Translations under genes and position numbers: made by a program
The notes under the pieces: model-generated
Databases searched by the model: none
Seen by the model: only the letters and a program-made list of their open reading frames with translations
Told to the model about the DNA's origin: nothing
Assembly: GCA_963736175.1 (NCBI GenBank)
Contig: CAVTNU010000029.1
Coordinates: forward strand, 124,001 to 188,000
Source of the DNA: Rhodoblastus sp963736175
GTDB lineage: Bacteria > Pseudomonadota > Alphaproteobacteria > Rhizobiales > Beijerinckiaceae
Direction: 5' to 3'
Length of the DNA stretch: 64,000 bases
Shown here: in pieces, positions 44,628 to 56,168 of the stretch
How the letters are laid out: the number at the start of each line of letters is the position of its first letter
Position numbering within the stretch: the stretch's first letter is position 1

Positions 44628-44743
44628 CGTTTTGAACGGTCTCGCTCGCATGAGCGAGGCCGCATTCGAATTCCGCTCGATCCCCAAGGGGGTTGACGCT
44701 CCTCCTCCTTCCTCGCCATGAACATCTTTCGGAGCCCTACGCC

Positions 44744-44983
44744 ATGAAAGCCCGCGTGATCGTCACATTGAAAAACGGCGTTCTCGATCCGCAGGGCAAG
44801 GCCATCGAAGGCGCCTTGAAATCCCTCGGCGTCGAAGGCGTCGCAGCGGTGCGTCAGGGCAAGATTTTCGACATCGAAATGGCCGAGGGCGATAAAGCCA
44901 AGGCTGAAGCCGCGCTCAAGGCGGCGAGCGAGCAATTGCTCGCCAATACAGTCGTCGAGAATTATCGGATCGAACTGCTCTAG
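44744..44983 (+). CDS. purS: phosphoribosylformylglycinamidine synthase subunit PurS
   Basis: 79 residues from the ATG at 44744. MKARVIVTLKNGVLDPQGKAIEGALKSLGVEGVAAVRQGKIFDIEM is the standard PurS opening. PurS bridges PurL and PurQ in FGAM synthase. Unusually, purQ does not follow; an ABC transporter gene begins 164 bases later. Confidence 0.92.
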   Translation: MKARVIVTLKNGVLDPQGKAIEGALKSLGVEGVAAVRQGKIFDIEMAEGDKAKAEAALKAASEQLLANTVVENYRIELL

Positions 44984-45147
44984 CCGCTCACGTATACGTT
45001 CATCCGACCTCATTTAATTCGAGACGGGCTGCGTTATTTGACAAGACGCCGGCGTTGTGTCGAGCCATTTGCCCGCGCATGCGTAAACGCGATAGTCTGG
45101 CGTCGAATTCCACCAGGTTCTCGCGTGACGAACAAAGGGCTTGCTCC

Positions 45148-46073
<926 letters not shown>

Positions 46074-46077
<4 letters not shown>

Positions 46078-46835
46078 ACCTCTACGGCGTATGGGCGATC
46101 TATCGGTTCGAAATGGGGCGCGCCTGGCGTACTCTGTTTCAGAGCATTGCCTCGCCGGTGCTTTCGACTTCGCTCTATTTCATCGTCTTCGGCTCGGCCA
46201 TCGGTTCGCGCATGAGCGCGGTGAACGGCGTCGCCTACGGCGCCTTCATCATACCTGGGCTGATGATGCTGACGCTTCTGAACGAAAGCATTTCCAACGC
46301 TTCGTTCGGCATCTATCTGCCGCGCTTCACCGGCACGATCTACGAAATTTTGTCGGCGCCCGTGTCGGCGCTGGAAGTGTTGGTCGGCTATGTCGGAGCG
46401 GCGGCGACGAAATCGATCATTCTGGGCGCCATCATTCTCGTCACCGCGCGCCTGTTCGTGCCTTACGAAATCGTCCACCCGTTCTGGACGGCGGCGTTTC
46501 TGGTTTTGATTTCGATCGCCTTTTCGCTGTTCGGCTTCCTTCTCGGCGTCTGGGCGGACGGGTTCGAAAAGCTGCAGATCGTGCCGCTGATGATCATTTC
46601 GCCGCTGACGTTTCTGGGCGGCACGTTCTATTCGATCGACATGCTGCCACCGCTTTGGCGCGAGATCGCTTTGATCAATCCGGTGGTCTATCTGGTCAAC
46701 GGCTTGCGCTGGGCGTTCTACGGCAAGTCCGACGTGGCGGTCTGGATTTCGGTGTCGATGACCTTGAGTTTCCTGGCGATTTGCATCGGGCTGGCGCTAT
46801 GGATTTTCAAGACCGGCTATCGGTTGCGCACTTGA
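46074..46835 (+). CDS. ABC-2 type transporter permease
   Basis: 253 residues, six predicted membrane helices. The pattern RFEMGRAWRTLFQSIASPVLSTSLYFIVFG, FIIPGLMMLTLLNESISNAS and SPLTFLGGTFYSIDMLPPLWREIALINPVVYLVNGLRW is the NodJ/ABC-2 signature. The partner ATPase gene overlaps upstream. Confidence 0.9.
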
Positions 46836-46950
46836 CGCCGACGCTTCTCGCGCGTCAGCTTTTCTCGAGCGCGCACTGGCGTGTTACGTTCGCCACAACC
46901 AAATAATAACAAAGGCGATTCGCGCCAGGTTCAATCCGAGGGAGGAACCC

Positions 46951-49900
46951 ATGCGGCAAGACGCTGTTGGTTCGGTCGGAAATGTTCGCGCGCCGCTGAA
47001 AGCGGTCAGCCTCGACGACAAATACGATCTTCAACAGTCGATTATTTTCGTATCCGGCGTACAGGCGCTGGTGCGGCTTCTGCTGATGCAGAAGGAGCGC
47101 GACCGTCGAGCCGGGCTGAACACCGCCGGCTTTGTCGCCGGCTATCGCGGTTCGCCGCTCGGCGGCGTCGATCATCAAATGATCCGCGCCAGGAAACTGT
47201 TCGATGAAAACGACATTCGTTTCACGCCCGGTCTGAACGAGGATCTGGCCGCCACCGCCATATGGGGCGCGCAGCAGGCGCAAATGCGCGGCGAAGGCCG
47301 GTATGATGGGGTATTTTCGATCTGGTACGGCAAGGGGCCGGGGGTCGACCGTTGCGGCGACGTGTTCCGTCACGCCAATCTCGCCGGGACATCGCCCTTT
47401 GGCGGCGTTCTGGCGCTGATGGGCGACGATCACACCGCCGAAAGCTCGACGACGGCGCATCAGTCCGACTTCCATCTGGTCGATGTGATGATGCCGGTGC
47501 TGCATCCGGCAGGCCTGCAGGAAATGCTCGATTTCGGTCTCCACGGCTGGGCCTTGTCGCGCTACGCCGGCGTCTGGGTCGGCCTCAAGGCGATGAAGGA
47601 CACGATCGAATTCGACGGCTTCGATCGACGGTTCGCTCGAACGGGTCAGGATCGTCACGCCGACCGACTTTGTCATGCCCGAGGGCGGACTCAACATCCG
47701 CCCGCGCGATCCGGCGCTGGCGCAAGAAGCCCGCATGCAGGACTTCAAGCGCGACGCCATACTCGCCTTCGTTCGCGCCAACGGTCTGAACAGGATCGTC
47801 ACCGACGGCGGCGCGCGTCCGAAACTCGGCGTCATCACGGTCGGCAAGTCCTATCTCGATGTGCGCCAGGCGCTTGACGATCTGGGCATAAACGAAGCCA
47901 GAGCCAACGCGCTGGGTTTGCGGCTCTATAAGATCGGTTGCGTCTGGCCGCTGGAGCCGGAAGGGTTGCGCGCCTTCGCCCATGATCTCGACCTGATCGT
48001 CGTGGTCGAGGAGAAGCGTTCCCTGATCGAAGTGCAATTGCGCGAGGAATTATACGGCACGCCCTGGCAGGCGCGCTGCGTCGGCAAGAAGGACGAGCGG
48101 GGAGACTGGCTGTTCCCGGTCAAGGGCGCGCTGGACACCAACGAAATAGCCATCGCCATCGGCCGACGCCTGCTCAACTATCATCAAAGCGAAGAACTGT
48201 CCGCGCGCGTCGCCCGTCTTGAAGCGGCGCAAAAGGCCTTGGCCGAGACGGTTCCGGCGGCGAGCCGCATTCCGCATTTTTGCGCGGGCTGTCCGCACAA
48301 TACCTCGACCCGCGTGCCGGAAGGCGCGCGCGCCTACGCCGGCATCGGCTGCCATTTCATGGCGCAATGGATGGATCGTTCGACCGAGGGCGTCACCCAG
48401 ATGGGCGGCGAAGGCGCCAATTGGGTCGGCGAGGCGCATTTTTCCACGCGCAAACATGTGTTTCAAAATCTCGGCGACGGCACCTTCAGCCATTCGGGCC
48501 TTCTGGCGCTGCGTTTCGCCTGCGTTGAGAACACCAGCATCACCTATAAGATCCTGTTCAACGACGCCGTCGCCATGACCGGCGGACAGGCGTTGGAAGG
48601 TTCGCTCAAGGTCGACGATATTGCTCGCCAGTGCGCCGCCGAAGGGGTCAAGCGGATCATCGTCGTTACCGCCGAGCCGCAAAAATATCGGGCCGACGTC
48701 GACTGGCCGAAAGGTCTGACTATCCGCCCGCGCGAGGAGCTGGACGCCGCGCAGCGCGAGTTGCAGGAGATCGCAGGCGTCACCGTCCTCATCTACGATC
48801 AGACCTGCGCGGCGGAAAAACGCCGCCGCCGCAAACGCGGCGCCTATCCCGATCCCGACCGACGCGTGCTGATCAACGAGCGCGTCTGCGAAGGCTGCGG
48901 CGATTGCGGCGTCGCCTCCAACTGCGTCGCCATTCAACCGTTGGAGACGGAGTTCGGGCGCAAACGCAGAATAGACCAGACCAATTGCAACAAGGACTTT
49001 TCCTGTCTCAACGGCTTTTGCCCGAGCTTTGTCGTTGCGCACGGCGCGCGTCCGCGCAAGGCGGCGCCAATCGCGATCGGCGCGTCCGTCGACGCCATCC
49101 CCGAACCGGTCGCGCCGGAGCTTGGCGAACGCGTTTACGAAATTCTCGTCACCGGCGTCGGCGGGACAGGGGTGGTCACCATCGGCGCGATCATCGGCAT
49201 GGCCGCCCACCTTGAAGGCAAGGGCTGCGGCATGATCGACATGGCCGGGCTGGCGCAAAAGGGCGGCGAAGTGTTCAGCCACGTCAAACTGGCGCGGCGG
49301 CGCGAAGACATACACGCCATCCGCGTCGCCGCTGGCGAGGCCGATCTGCTGCTCGGCGGCGACCTTGTCGTTTCCGGCTCGAAAAAGGCGCTGGCCGCCG
49401 TCGAGGCGGGCCACACGGCGGTTGTGGTCAATTCCGCGGAAGTCTATCCCGGCGACTTTACGCGCAGCGCCGACTTTCGGCTGCCAGTCGAGCGCATCAA
49501 GCAAACGATCCGCGATCACGCCGGCGGCCGGGTCGATTTTTTCGACGCCAGCGCTCTCGCCATCCAGATGCTCGGCTCCTCGCTCGGCGCCAACATGCTG
49601 ATGCTCGGCTACGCCTTCCAGAAAGGCTATTTGCCGCTGTCGCGCGCCGCTTTGACGCGGGCGATCGAACTCAACGGCGAAGCGGCGCCGATGAATCTGC
49701 GCGCCTTCGCGCTCGGGCGCATGCTTGTGGCCAAGCCGGAAAGCCTCACGGCTTTGCGCGGCCCCGCGTTCGCGCCGGACGCGCCGCAAAGTCTCGACAC
49801 GTTGGTCGCCCGGCGGGTCGACGATTTGCGGCAATATCAGGACAAGGCCTACGCCCGCCGCTACGCCGCCTGTGTCGAGAAAATCGCCGCGATTGAACGC

Positions 49901-50449
49901 GTCCAGGCGCCGGGAAGAACCGGGCTGGCCAAGGCGGTCGCCAGAAATCTTCATAAGCTGATGGCGTATAAGGACGAATATGAAGTCGCCCGGCTTTATA
50001 CCGACGGCGGTTTCGCCGCCCAGCTCGAACGGGCGTTCGAAGGCGAATTGCGGCTGGAGCTTGTCCTGGCGCCGCCCTTCCTGGCGAAAAAGGATGCGCG
50101 CGGCGCGCCGAGAAAAACAAGTTTCGGCCCCTGGATATTTCCGGTTTTACGCCTACTGGCGCGGCTGAAGGTCTTGCGCGGCGGGCCGTTCGATATTTTC
50201 GGGCGCGCCGAGGAGCGTCGGCGGGAGCGCGCCCTGATCGGCGAATACGAAGCCTTGCTTGATGAAATCGGCGGAAGGCTTAATGGCGCCAATCACGCCC
50301 TTGCGCTGGCGTTGGCGTCGACGCCGGAGAAAATTCGCGGCTATGGCCACGTCAAGATGCGCTCCCTCGAGGCGGTCTGGGCTGAGCAGACCGCTTTGCT
50401 CCGGCGTCTGCGCGCGGATGCGGCGAGCGAGCGCGTCGCGGCGGAATGA
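46951..50449 (+). pseudogene. fused indolepyruvate:ferredoxin oxidoreductase, one frameshift (probably a sequencing error)
   Basis: About 1165 codons, the usual length of the single-chain IorA-IorB-type enzyme that oxidatively decarboxylates aryl or branched 2-oxo acids. The first frame covers 46951 to about 47610 (pyrimidine-binding region, GFVAGYRGSPLGGVDHQ). The second runs to 50449. It holds FCAGCPHNTSTRVPEG with thiamine-binding GGEGANWVGEA, a ferredoxin-like cluster CEGCGDCGVASNC, and the gamma-type domain GVGGTGVVTIGAIIGMAAH. The break lies at GAATTC (47608-47613). Dropping one T gives ESTASIDGSLERV, the conserved family sequence. Such enzymes need CoA, TPP and ferredoxin. Confidence 0.88.
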
Positions 50450-50612
50450 CCGCCGGCCGCGACGCCCCGCGAAGAAACGGCCGCCAGCGCCTTGACCTAT
50501 AGGTCAAGACCGGGCGAAAACCTTAGATCGACAGGCTGGGTTCTTGCGGCGAGACGCCGATGCGAGTCCTGCGGTCGATTTCTTGGCGCTCCATCCAGCC
50601 ATCGAATGTCGC

Positions 50613-52154
50613 ATGAATTCGAACGAGCGCGAACTGGAACTCAAATTCACCACCGATTCGGCGGGGCTTTCGCTTGCGCGCGAATCCGAACTGCTCGCGT
50701 CCGCCGAGCCGGACGCGACGCAAGCGGGCCTCGCCTCGGTCTATTTCGATACGCCAGGTCGCGACCTGAAGACGCGCCGGATGGTTCTGCGCGTTCGCAG
50801 CTGCGGAGCGGACGCGCCGCTGATGGGGCTCAAATGGGCGGCGCCCGAGGCCGAAGGTCCTTTCGCGCGTGGCGAAATCGAGATTGTCGCGCCGGGCCCG
50901 CGACCGGACGTCAATCTGTTCGATGAGGCCGTCGCCGGAGCGCTGCGGCAGATTATCGCGGATCGGCCATTGCGTCCGCAGTTCAAGACGCGGATCAAGC
51001 GCCGCGTTCGCCAGCTTGTATTTGGAGCCTCGTGTATCGAGGCCGCTTTCGACGAAGGCGACATTTTCGCCGGCAAACGGCGTTGGCCGATCAGGGAGCT
51101 CGAACTGGAGCTCAAATCGGGCGAACCGGCCGATCTTTACGAACTGGGCGCGCAATTGGCGCAATCGCTGCCCTTGCGTCTCGACGTGGTGAGCAAGGCG
51201 CAGCGCGCCTTCCGGCTCATCGGCGCCGAAGAAGCGCAGGAAGTGAAGGCGGGCGCGCTCGACTTTCCCGTCGACGTCACGCTCGACGACGCGTTCGTCG
51301 CCGTGGCCGTCGCCGCCGTCGCGCAATTCGTTTCCAACTGGGAGCCCTTGCGCAACGGCGACAGTCCAGGGTCAATTCATCAGATGCGCGTGGCGCTGCG
51401 TCGCCTGCGCGTCGTCCTGGCGATGTTCAACCGCGCCGCGCCTTGCGCCGAATTCGCGGCGTTCCGCGCGACGGCGAAGCGTATCGCCACGGGGTTGGGC
51501 GCGGCCCGCGAATACGACGCCTTCCGCGATCTTGTCGTCAGCGGCCCAGGCCCGCGATTTGGCGGGCAGACGCGGCTGGGGCCCCTGTCGGCGGCGATCG
51601 AAGGCCGCCGCGCGGCGGCTTACGCCGAGGCCAAGGCTCTGGTCGACGCGCCGGAAACGTCGGTGTTTGTCTTGCGTCTGCAAGGCTTCCTGGCGCGCCG
51701 AGGCTGGCGCGGCGCCCTCACCGACGAGCAGCGCGAGCAACTGGCGTCATCCGCCAAAACTTTCGCCGCGGAAACCTTGACGCGAATGCGCAAACGCGCG
51801 GCCAAACGCGGGCGAAATCTCGTCGCCCTGCCCGACGCCGAGCGTCATCAGGTGCGCATCGCGTTGAAGAAAATCCGCTACGCGGCGGAGTTCTTCGGCG
51901 TGCTTTTCGGCGCTGGCCGCGAATTCCGCGCCTATGTCCAGACGCTGGCGCGCCTGCAGGATCTGCTCGGCATCCATAACGACGCCGCCAGCGTCGAGCG
52001 GATCTTGAACGCGCTGCCGGAGGCGCAGGACCCCAAAGTGGCGCGCGCGGCGGGAATCGTGATGGGATGGTGCGGCCGCGACGCCGAGGTCGTCGACGCC
52101 GAATTGAAGAAGGCTTGGAAAGCCTTTCTGCGGGCCGATCGATTTTGGCGTTGA
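50613..52154 (+). CDS. CYTH and CHAD domain protein
   Basis: 513 residues from the ATG at 50613. The CYTH domain (1-200) starts with ERELELKFT, the ExExK signature of triphosphate-tunnel enzymes, and has YFDTP and LKWAAP. The CHAD domain (215-510) is helical with conserved histidines: IHQMRVALRRLRVVLAMF and HQVRIALKKIRYAAEFFG. CYTH-CHAD proteins bind or hydrolyse inorganic polyphosphate/triphosphate, and CHAD binds polyphosphate granules. No neighbour points to a pathway. Confidence 0.9.
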   Translation: MNSNERELELKFTTDSAGLSLARESELLASAEPDATQAGLASVYFDTPGRDLKTRRMVLRVRSCGADAPLMGLKWAAPEAEGPFARGEIEIVAPGPRPDVNLFDEAVAGALRQIIADRPLRPQFKTRIKRRVRQLVFGASCIEAAFDEGDIFAGKRRWPIRELELELKSGEPADLYELGAQLAQSLPLRLDVVSKAQRAFRLIGAEEAQEVKAGALDFPVDVTLDDAFVAVAVAAVAQFVSNWEPLRNGDSPGSIHQMRVALRRLRVVLAMFNRAAPCAEFAAFRATAKRIATGLGAAREYDAFRDLVVSGPGPRFGGQTRLGPLSAAIEGRRAAAYAEAKALVDAPETSVFVLRLQGFLARRGWRGALTDEQREQLASSAKTFAAETLTRMRKRAAKRGRNLVALPDAERHQVRIALKKIRYAAEFFGVLFGAGREFRAYVQTLARLQDLLGIHNDAASVERILNALPEAQDPKVARAAGIVMGWCGRDAEVVDAELKKAWKAFLRADRFWR

Positions 52155-52201
52155 GCCGGCCGCCGTAGCGCCCCCGGGCTTGGCTGCGGCCGCCGCCGGG
52201 C

Positions 52202-53647
52202 CTACCGCTCCAAAATGTTGCGGAACTGCCAGGGATCGCTTTCGTCAAGGTCTTCGGGGAAGAACCCGGGACGGTCGGTCAGCGGCGTCCAGTCGGTATA
52301 GGCGCCGATCACCGGTCCCAGATAGGGCGTCTGGATTTCGAGGCAGCGCCGGTAATCCATCTCGTCGGCTTCGAGAATGCCGCTTTCGGGATTTTCCAGT
52401 GCATAGACCATGCCGGCCAGCACGGCGGAGGTGACCTGCAGGCCGGTGGCGTTTTGGTAGGGCGCGATCCGTCGCGTCTCCTCGATCGACAATTGCGAGC
52501 CGTACCAATAGGCGCCCTTGGCGTGCCCAAACAGCAGGACGCCCAGTTCGTCGATTCCGTCGACGATTTCATTCTCGGTCAGAATATGCTGGCGCTCCTG
52601 GCGCACGGCGGCCTGGCCGAACATTTCGTGCAGGGACAGCACGGCGTCGTTCGCCGGATGATAGGCGTAATGGCAGGTCGGCCGATAAAGCGCCGCGCCC
52701 TTGTCGTCGAAGACGGTCAGATAATCGGCGATGGAAATCGACTCGTTGTGCGTGACCAGGAAGCCGTATTGCGGACCCGCGGTCGGCGTCCAGCTGCGCA
52801 CCCGCGTATTGGCGCCAGGCTGCAACAGATAGATGGCCGCGCCGCAGCCGTCCTTATGGGCGCGGCCGTTGGCCGGCGTCCATTTTTCATGCGTGCCCCA
52901 GCCCAGTTCGGCCGGCTGCACGCCTTCCGAGACAAAGCCTTCGACCGACCAGGTGTTGACGAACACGCCTTGCGGTTTTGGATTCTTGGCGCGTTGGGTG
53001 TCGCGTTCGGCGATATGGACGCCTTTGACGCCCAGGCGCCGCGCGAGGTCGGCCCATTCCTGCCGGGTTCTCGGCTCGGGCGCGCGGTCGCCGAGATCAG
53101 CGGCCAGATTGCTCAGCGCCTGTTTGACGAACCAGGACACCATGCCGGGATTGGCGCCGCAGCAGGAAATGGCGGTCGTTCCACCCGGCGATTTCCGTCG
53201 CGCCGCCAGCAGGCCTTCGCGCAAGGCGTAGTTCGAGCGCGCTTCCGGTCCCAGATGCGCGTCGAAATAAAACCCGGCCCAGGGCTCGATCACGGTGTCG
53301 ATGTACAGCGCGCCGATTTCGCGGCACAATTCCATGATCGCCAGCGAGGACGTGTCGACCGAAACGTTGACGCAAAAGCCCTGACCGCCGCCGCGCGTCA
53401 GCAAGGGTGTCAGGACATCCCGGTAATTGTCCTTCGTCAGGCCGAGATTGACGAATTCAAGGCCGCGTTCGTCGACCAGGGCGCGGTCGGCGTCGATCGG
53501 ATCGATAACGGCGAGGCGGCTTTTGTCAAAAGTGAAATGGCGTTCGATGAGCGGCAGGACGCCCTTGCCGATCGAACCGAAGCCGATGATCACGATGGGT
53601 CCGGAAATGTGGCCGTGAACAGGCCAATTGGTCGTCGAAGCTGACAT
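52202..53647 (-). CDS. hss: homospermidine synthase
   Basis: 481 residues. Rossmann opening PIVIIGFGSIGKGVLPLI, then FVNLGLTKDNYRDVL, VNVSVDTSSLAIMEL, YIDTVIEPWAGFY, CCGANPGMVSWFVKQAL and NTWSVEGFVSEGVQPAELGWGTHE, all conserved in bacterial homospermidine synthases. It makes sym-homospermidine from putrescine with NAD. The ornithine decarboxylase that supplies putrescine is at the head of the same-strand cluster. A perfect 12-base palindrome lies 33 bases before the ATG. Confidence 0.94.
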   Translation of the reverse strand: MSASTTNWPVHGHISGPIVIIGFGSIGKGVLPLIERHFTFDKSRLAVIDPIDADRALVDERGLEFVNLGLTKDNYRDVLTPLLTRGGGQGFCVNVSVDTSSLAIMELCREIGALYIDTVIEPWAGFYFDAHLGPEARSNYALREGLLAARRKSPGGTTAISCCGANPGMVSWFVKQALSNLAADLGDRAPEPRTRQEWADLARRLGVKGVHIAERDTQRAKNPKPQGVFVNTWSVEGFVSEGVQPAELGWGTHEKWTPANGRAHKDGCGAAIYLLQPGANTRVRSWTPTAGPQYGFLVTHNESISIADYLTVFDDKGAALYRPTCHYAYHPANDAVLSLHEMFGQAAVRQERQHILTENEIVDGIDELGVLLFGHAKGAYWYGSQLSIEETRRIAPYQNATGLQVTSAVLAGMVYALENPESGILEADEMDYRRCLEIQTPYLGPVIGAYTDWTPLTDRPGFFPEDLDESDPWQFRNILER

Positions 53648-53680
53648 TCGGCGGCTCTCCTGAGGGAAAAAAGGGAATTG

Positions 53681-53692
53681 GACCGATCGGTC
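53681..53692. promoter_or_regulatory. 12-base palindrome upstream of hss
   Basis: GACCGATCGGTC is self-complementary and lies 33 bases before the hss start codon. The form is typical of TetR-family operators. No regulator gene is adjacent. Confidence 0.4.
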
Positions 53693-53750
53693 GTTGGCGC
53701 TCTAGTTGCAAAGACAGGCTTGTTGGTCAAGCGAAATAGGCGGCGTCGCT

Positions 53751-54227
53751 TTACTCGTCTTCGTCCTGCGGCTGAACGCCGCGATCGAGCGCGGCGATCA
53801 AGCGCGCCGCACCGAATTTGTCGTCCTGGTCGAGCGTCGCCGCCTTGACCAAGGCCTCCCGACCGCCGGCGAGATCGCCGAGGCGCGCGCGGCAATAACC
53901 CCAGGCGATCAGCGATTGCAGATAGCGGCGCGGTTTGATCTCCAACGTCGAAAAATCGGCGTCTTGCGGGCGCACCGCGCGCCAGTCCGCCCCCACGCCG
54001 AGATCCCGCGCGAAATGGCGCAGGAGCCATTCGGCGTGCAGCGCGGCGACGTCCAGAGAATGGTTGTAGAGATGGAATTTATAAGCGCCCATGCGCACCC
54101 CCAGATCGTCGGGAGCCAGCTGCAACGCTTCCTCGACGGCGCGCGTCGCGGTTTGCGGATCGGAGCGGGCGTCGCGCGCCTTGGTGAGAATTTGCAAGGC
54201 GCGCGCAACTTTTTGGGCGTCGGACAT
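53751..54227 (-). CDS. TPR-like hypothetical protein in the polyamine cluster
   Basis: 158 residues made of paired helices. AVEEALQLAPDDLGVRMGAYKFHLYNHSLDVAALHAEWLL and LQSLIAWGYCRARLGDLAGGREALVKAATLDQDDKFGAARLI resemble TPR repeats. Acidic C-terminus. It lies between hss and the GNAT gene on the same strand and is probably in the same operon. Function unknown. Confidence 0.65.
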   Translation of the reverse strand: MSDAQKVARALQILTKARDARSDPQTATRAVEEALQLAPDDLGVRMGAYKFHLYNHSLDVAALHAEWLLRHFARDLGVGADWRAVRPQDADFSTLEIKPRRYLQSLIAWGYCRARLGDLAGGREALVKAATLDQDDKFGAARLIAALDRGVQPQDEDE

Positions 54228-54290
54228 GTCAGCTTTACGACAAAGAGCTAAAGGGCCAATCCGCCGAAGCAGTTTTCGGGCCGCTTTCGC

Positions 54291-54902
54291 TTAAGCCGCT
54301 TGACGCCAGCGGCGTCCGGCGGTCGCGACGTCGGGGGCGCCGGTCGGACGCACCAAGCCCTGCGCGCCTGACAGCGCGCCGGCCCGCAGTTCAAGAGCGA
54401 GAAAACGCTCAAGGTCGACGGGCCCGGGCGGATCCAGCGCGCGCGCGCCGTCGCGGCGAAAACCAAAACGACGATAGTAAGGTTCGTCGCCGACCAGCAG
54501 GACCGCATGATGGCCGAGGGCGGCGGCGCGGCGCAGGCCCTGTTCGATCATGCGCGCGCCAAGGCCGCGCGAGCGCAGCGCCGGATCGACGGCGATCGGA
54601 CCGAGCAACAGCGCCGGCCGTCCCGGTCCGGCTTCGATCGACCAGAAGCGCAAAGTGCCGACGAGTTTTCCGTCACAGTGGGCGGCGAAGGCCAGCCCGG
54701 GCGCCGGCAGACGACCTTCACGCAGCCGTTCACAGGTCTTGCGCCGGCGTTCGGCGCCGAAGGCGCGGTCCAGCAGGTTTTCGCGCGCGGCGACATCGGC
54801 CTCGGTTTCCCGCGCGATGGTCGGGCGGGCGCGGAACTCGCGGAACTCTTGGCGTTCCTGAAATTGTTGCGGCGCGTTACGCTTGATAATCTCGGTCATC
54901 AT
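54291..54902 (-). CDS. GNAT-family N-acetyltransferase in the polyamine cluster
   Basis: 203 residues; a GGAGGG ribosome site serves the ATG at 54902 or the next codon. The acetyl-CoA motif is LLLGPIAVDPALRSRGLGARMIEQGLRRAAALGH, followed by VLLVGDEPYYRRFGFRRDGARALDPPGPVDLERFLALELR. It is a paralogue of the enzyme at 20078. Position between decarboxylase and homospermidine synthase raises the possibility of polyamine acetylation, but nothing in the sequence settles the substrate. Confidence 0.85.
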   Translation of the reverse strand: MMTEIIKRNAPQQFQERQEFREFRARPTIARETEADVAARENLLDRAFGAERRRKTCERLREGRLPAPGLAFAAHCDGKLVGTLRFWSIEAGPGRPALLLGPIAVDPALRSRGLGARMIEQGLRRAAALGHHAVLLVGDEPYYRRFGFRRDGARALDPPGPVDLERFLALELRAGALSGAQGLVRPTGAPDVATAGRRWRQAA

Positions 54903-55037
54903 CGCCCTCCGTTGGGCAGGGACAACCCTCGCGCCATGCGCTGTTCGGGCGCAGGCCGTACGGGACGACGGGCAAGCGCGTCGCCGGGCAAAGGCGACGC
55001 GAGCGATTTCGTAAGTTGGCGAAGGAAGCCGAAACGT

Positions 55038-56168
55038 TCAGATCACGTAGGATTTCAATGGCGGAAAGCCGTTGAAGCCGACGGCCGAATAGGTCGTCGT
55101 ATAGGCGCCCGTTCCCTCGATCAGCACCTTGGCGCCGATCTCCAGGCTGACGGGAAGGAGATAGGGCTCCTTCTCATAGAGCACGTCGACCGAATCGCAG
55201 GTTGGGCCGGCGATCACGCAAGGCTCCATGGCGTCGCCGTCATGCGCGGTGCGGATCGGGTAGCGGATCATCTCGTCCATGGTTTCGGCGAGGCCGTTGA
55301 ACTTGCCGATATCGAGATAGACCCACTTGACCTTGTCGTCGTCGGCCTTTTTCGAAATCAGCACGACTTCGGCTTCGATGACGCCGGCGTTGCCGACCAT
55401 GCCGCGGCCCGGCTCGATAATCGTTTCGGGGATGCGATTGCCGAAATGCTTGCGCAGCGACCGGAAAATCGCCTCGCCATAAGCGCGCACCGCCGGCACG
55501 CGCTTGAGGTATTTGGTCGGAAAGCCGCCGCCGAGATTGACCATCTGCAGATGAACGCCGCGCTCGGCCAATTCGCGGAACACGCCAGCGGCCGATTTCA
55601 GGGCGTTGTTCCACATGCGCGGGTTGCGCTGCTGCGAGCCGACATGGAAGGACAGACCGTAAGCTTCAAGGCCACGGCTGTGCGCCAGTTCAAGCACGCG
55701 CGGCGCCATTTCCGGGGCGCAGCCGAATTTGCGCGACAAGGGCCATTCGGCGCCGGCGCCGTCGCACAACATGCGGCAGAACACTCTGGCGTGAGGAGCG
55801 GCGCGGGCGATCTTCTCGACTTCGGCCTCGCAGTCGACGGCGAACAGGCGCACGCCCAGCGCGTAGGCGCGCGCGATGTCGCGCTCCTTCTTGATGGTGT
55901 TGCCGAACGAGATGCGCTCGGGGCTGGCGCCGGCGGCCATCGCCTGCTCGATCTCGACGACGGAGGCGCAGTCGAAGCATGAACCCAGACGGGCCAGCAG
56001 ATCGAGCACTTCTGGCGCCGGATTGGCTTTGACGGCGTAGAAAACGCGCGTGTCCGGCAAGGCCTTGGCGAAGGTGTGATAATTGTCGCGCACAACGTCG
56101 AGGTCGACGACCAGGCATGGGCCGTCTTCACGTCGGTTGCGCAGGAACTCCTGGATACGATCGGTCAT
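55038..56168 (-). CDS. ornithine decarboxylase, alanine-racemase-fold type
   Basis: 376 residues from the ATG at 56168. PLP-dependent group IV decarboxylase: Schiff-base Lys in FYAVKANPAPEVL (Lys47), LSFHVGSQQ, GGGFPTKYL, EPGRGMVGNAGV, and GPTCDSVD with the catalytic Cys. This pattern fits eukaryote-like ornithine/lysine decarboxylases of Hyphomicrobiales rather than arginine or diaminopimelate decarboxylase. The product putrescine feeds the downstream homospermidine synthase. The mRNA has a long upstream region (to about 56560) in which alphaproteobacteria often carry a structured leader. Confidence 0.9.
   Translation of the reverse strand: MTDRIQEFLRNRREDGPCLVVDLDVVRDNYHTFAKALPDTRVFYAVKANPAPEVLDLLARLGSCFDCASVVEIEQAMAAGASPERISFGNTIKKERDIARAYALGVRLFAVDCEAEVEKIARAAPHARVFCRMLCDGAGAEWPLSRKFGCAPEMAPRVLELAHSRGLEAYGLSFHVGSQQRNPRMWNNALKSAAGVFRELAERGVHLQMVNLGGGFPTKYLKRVPAVRAYGEAIFRSLRKHFGNRIPETIIEPGRGMVGNAGVIEAEVVLISKKADDDKVKWVYLDIGKFNGLAETMDEMIRYPIRTAHDGDAMEPCVIAGPTCDSVDVLYEKEPYLLPVSLEIGAKVLIEGTGAYTTTYSAVGFNGFPPLKSYVI

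Noticed and set aside
48050..49954. 634-codon minus-strand ORF opposite the indolepyruvate oxidoreductase
   Set aside because: Shadow frame. The plus strand shows conserved cofactor motifs throughout.
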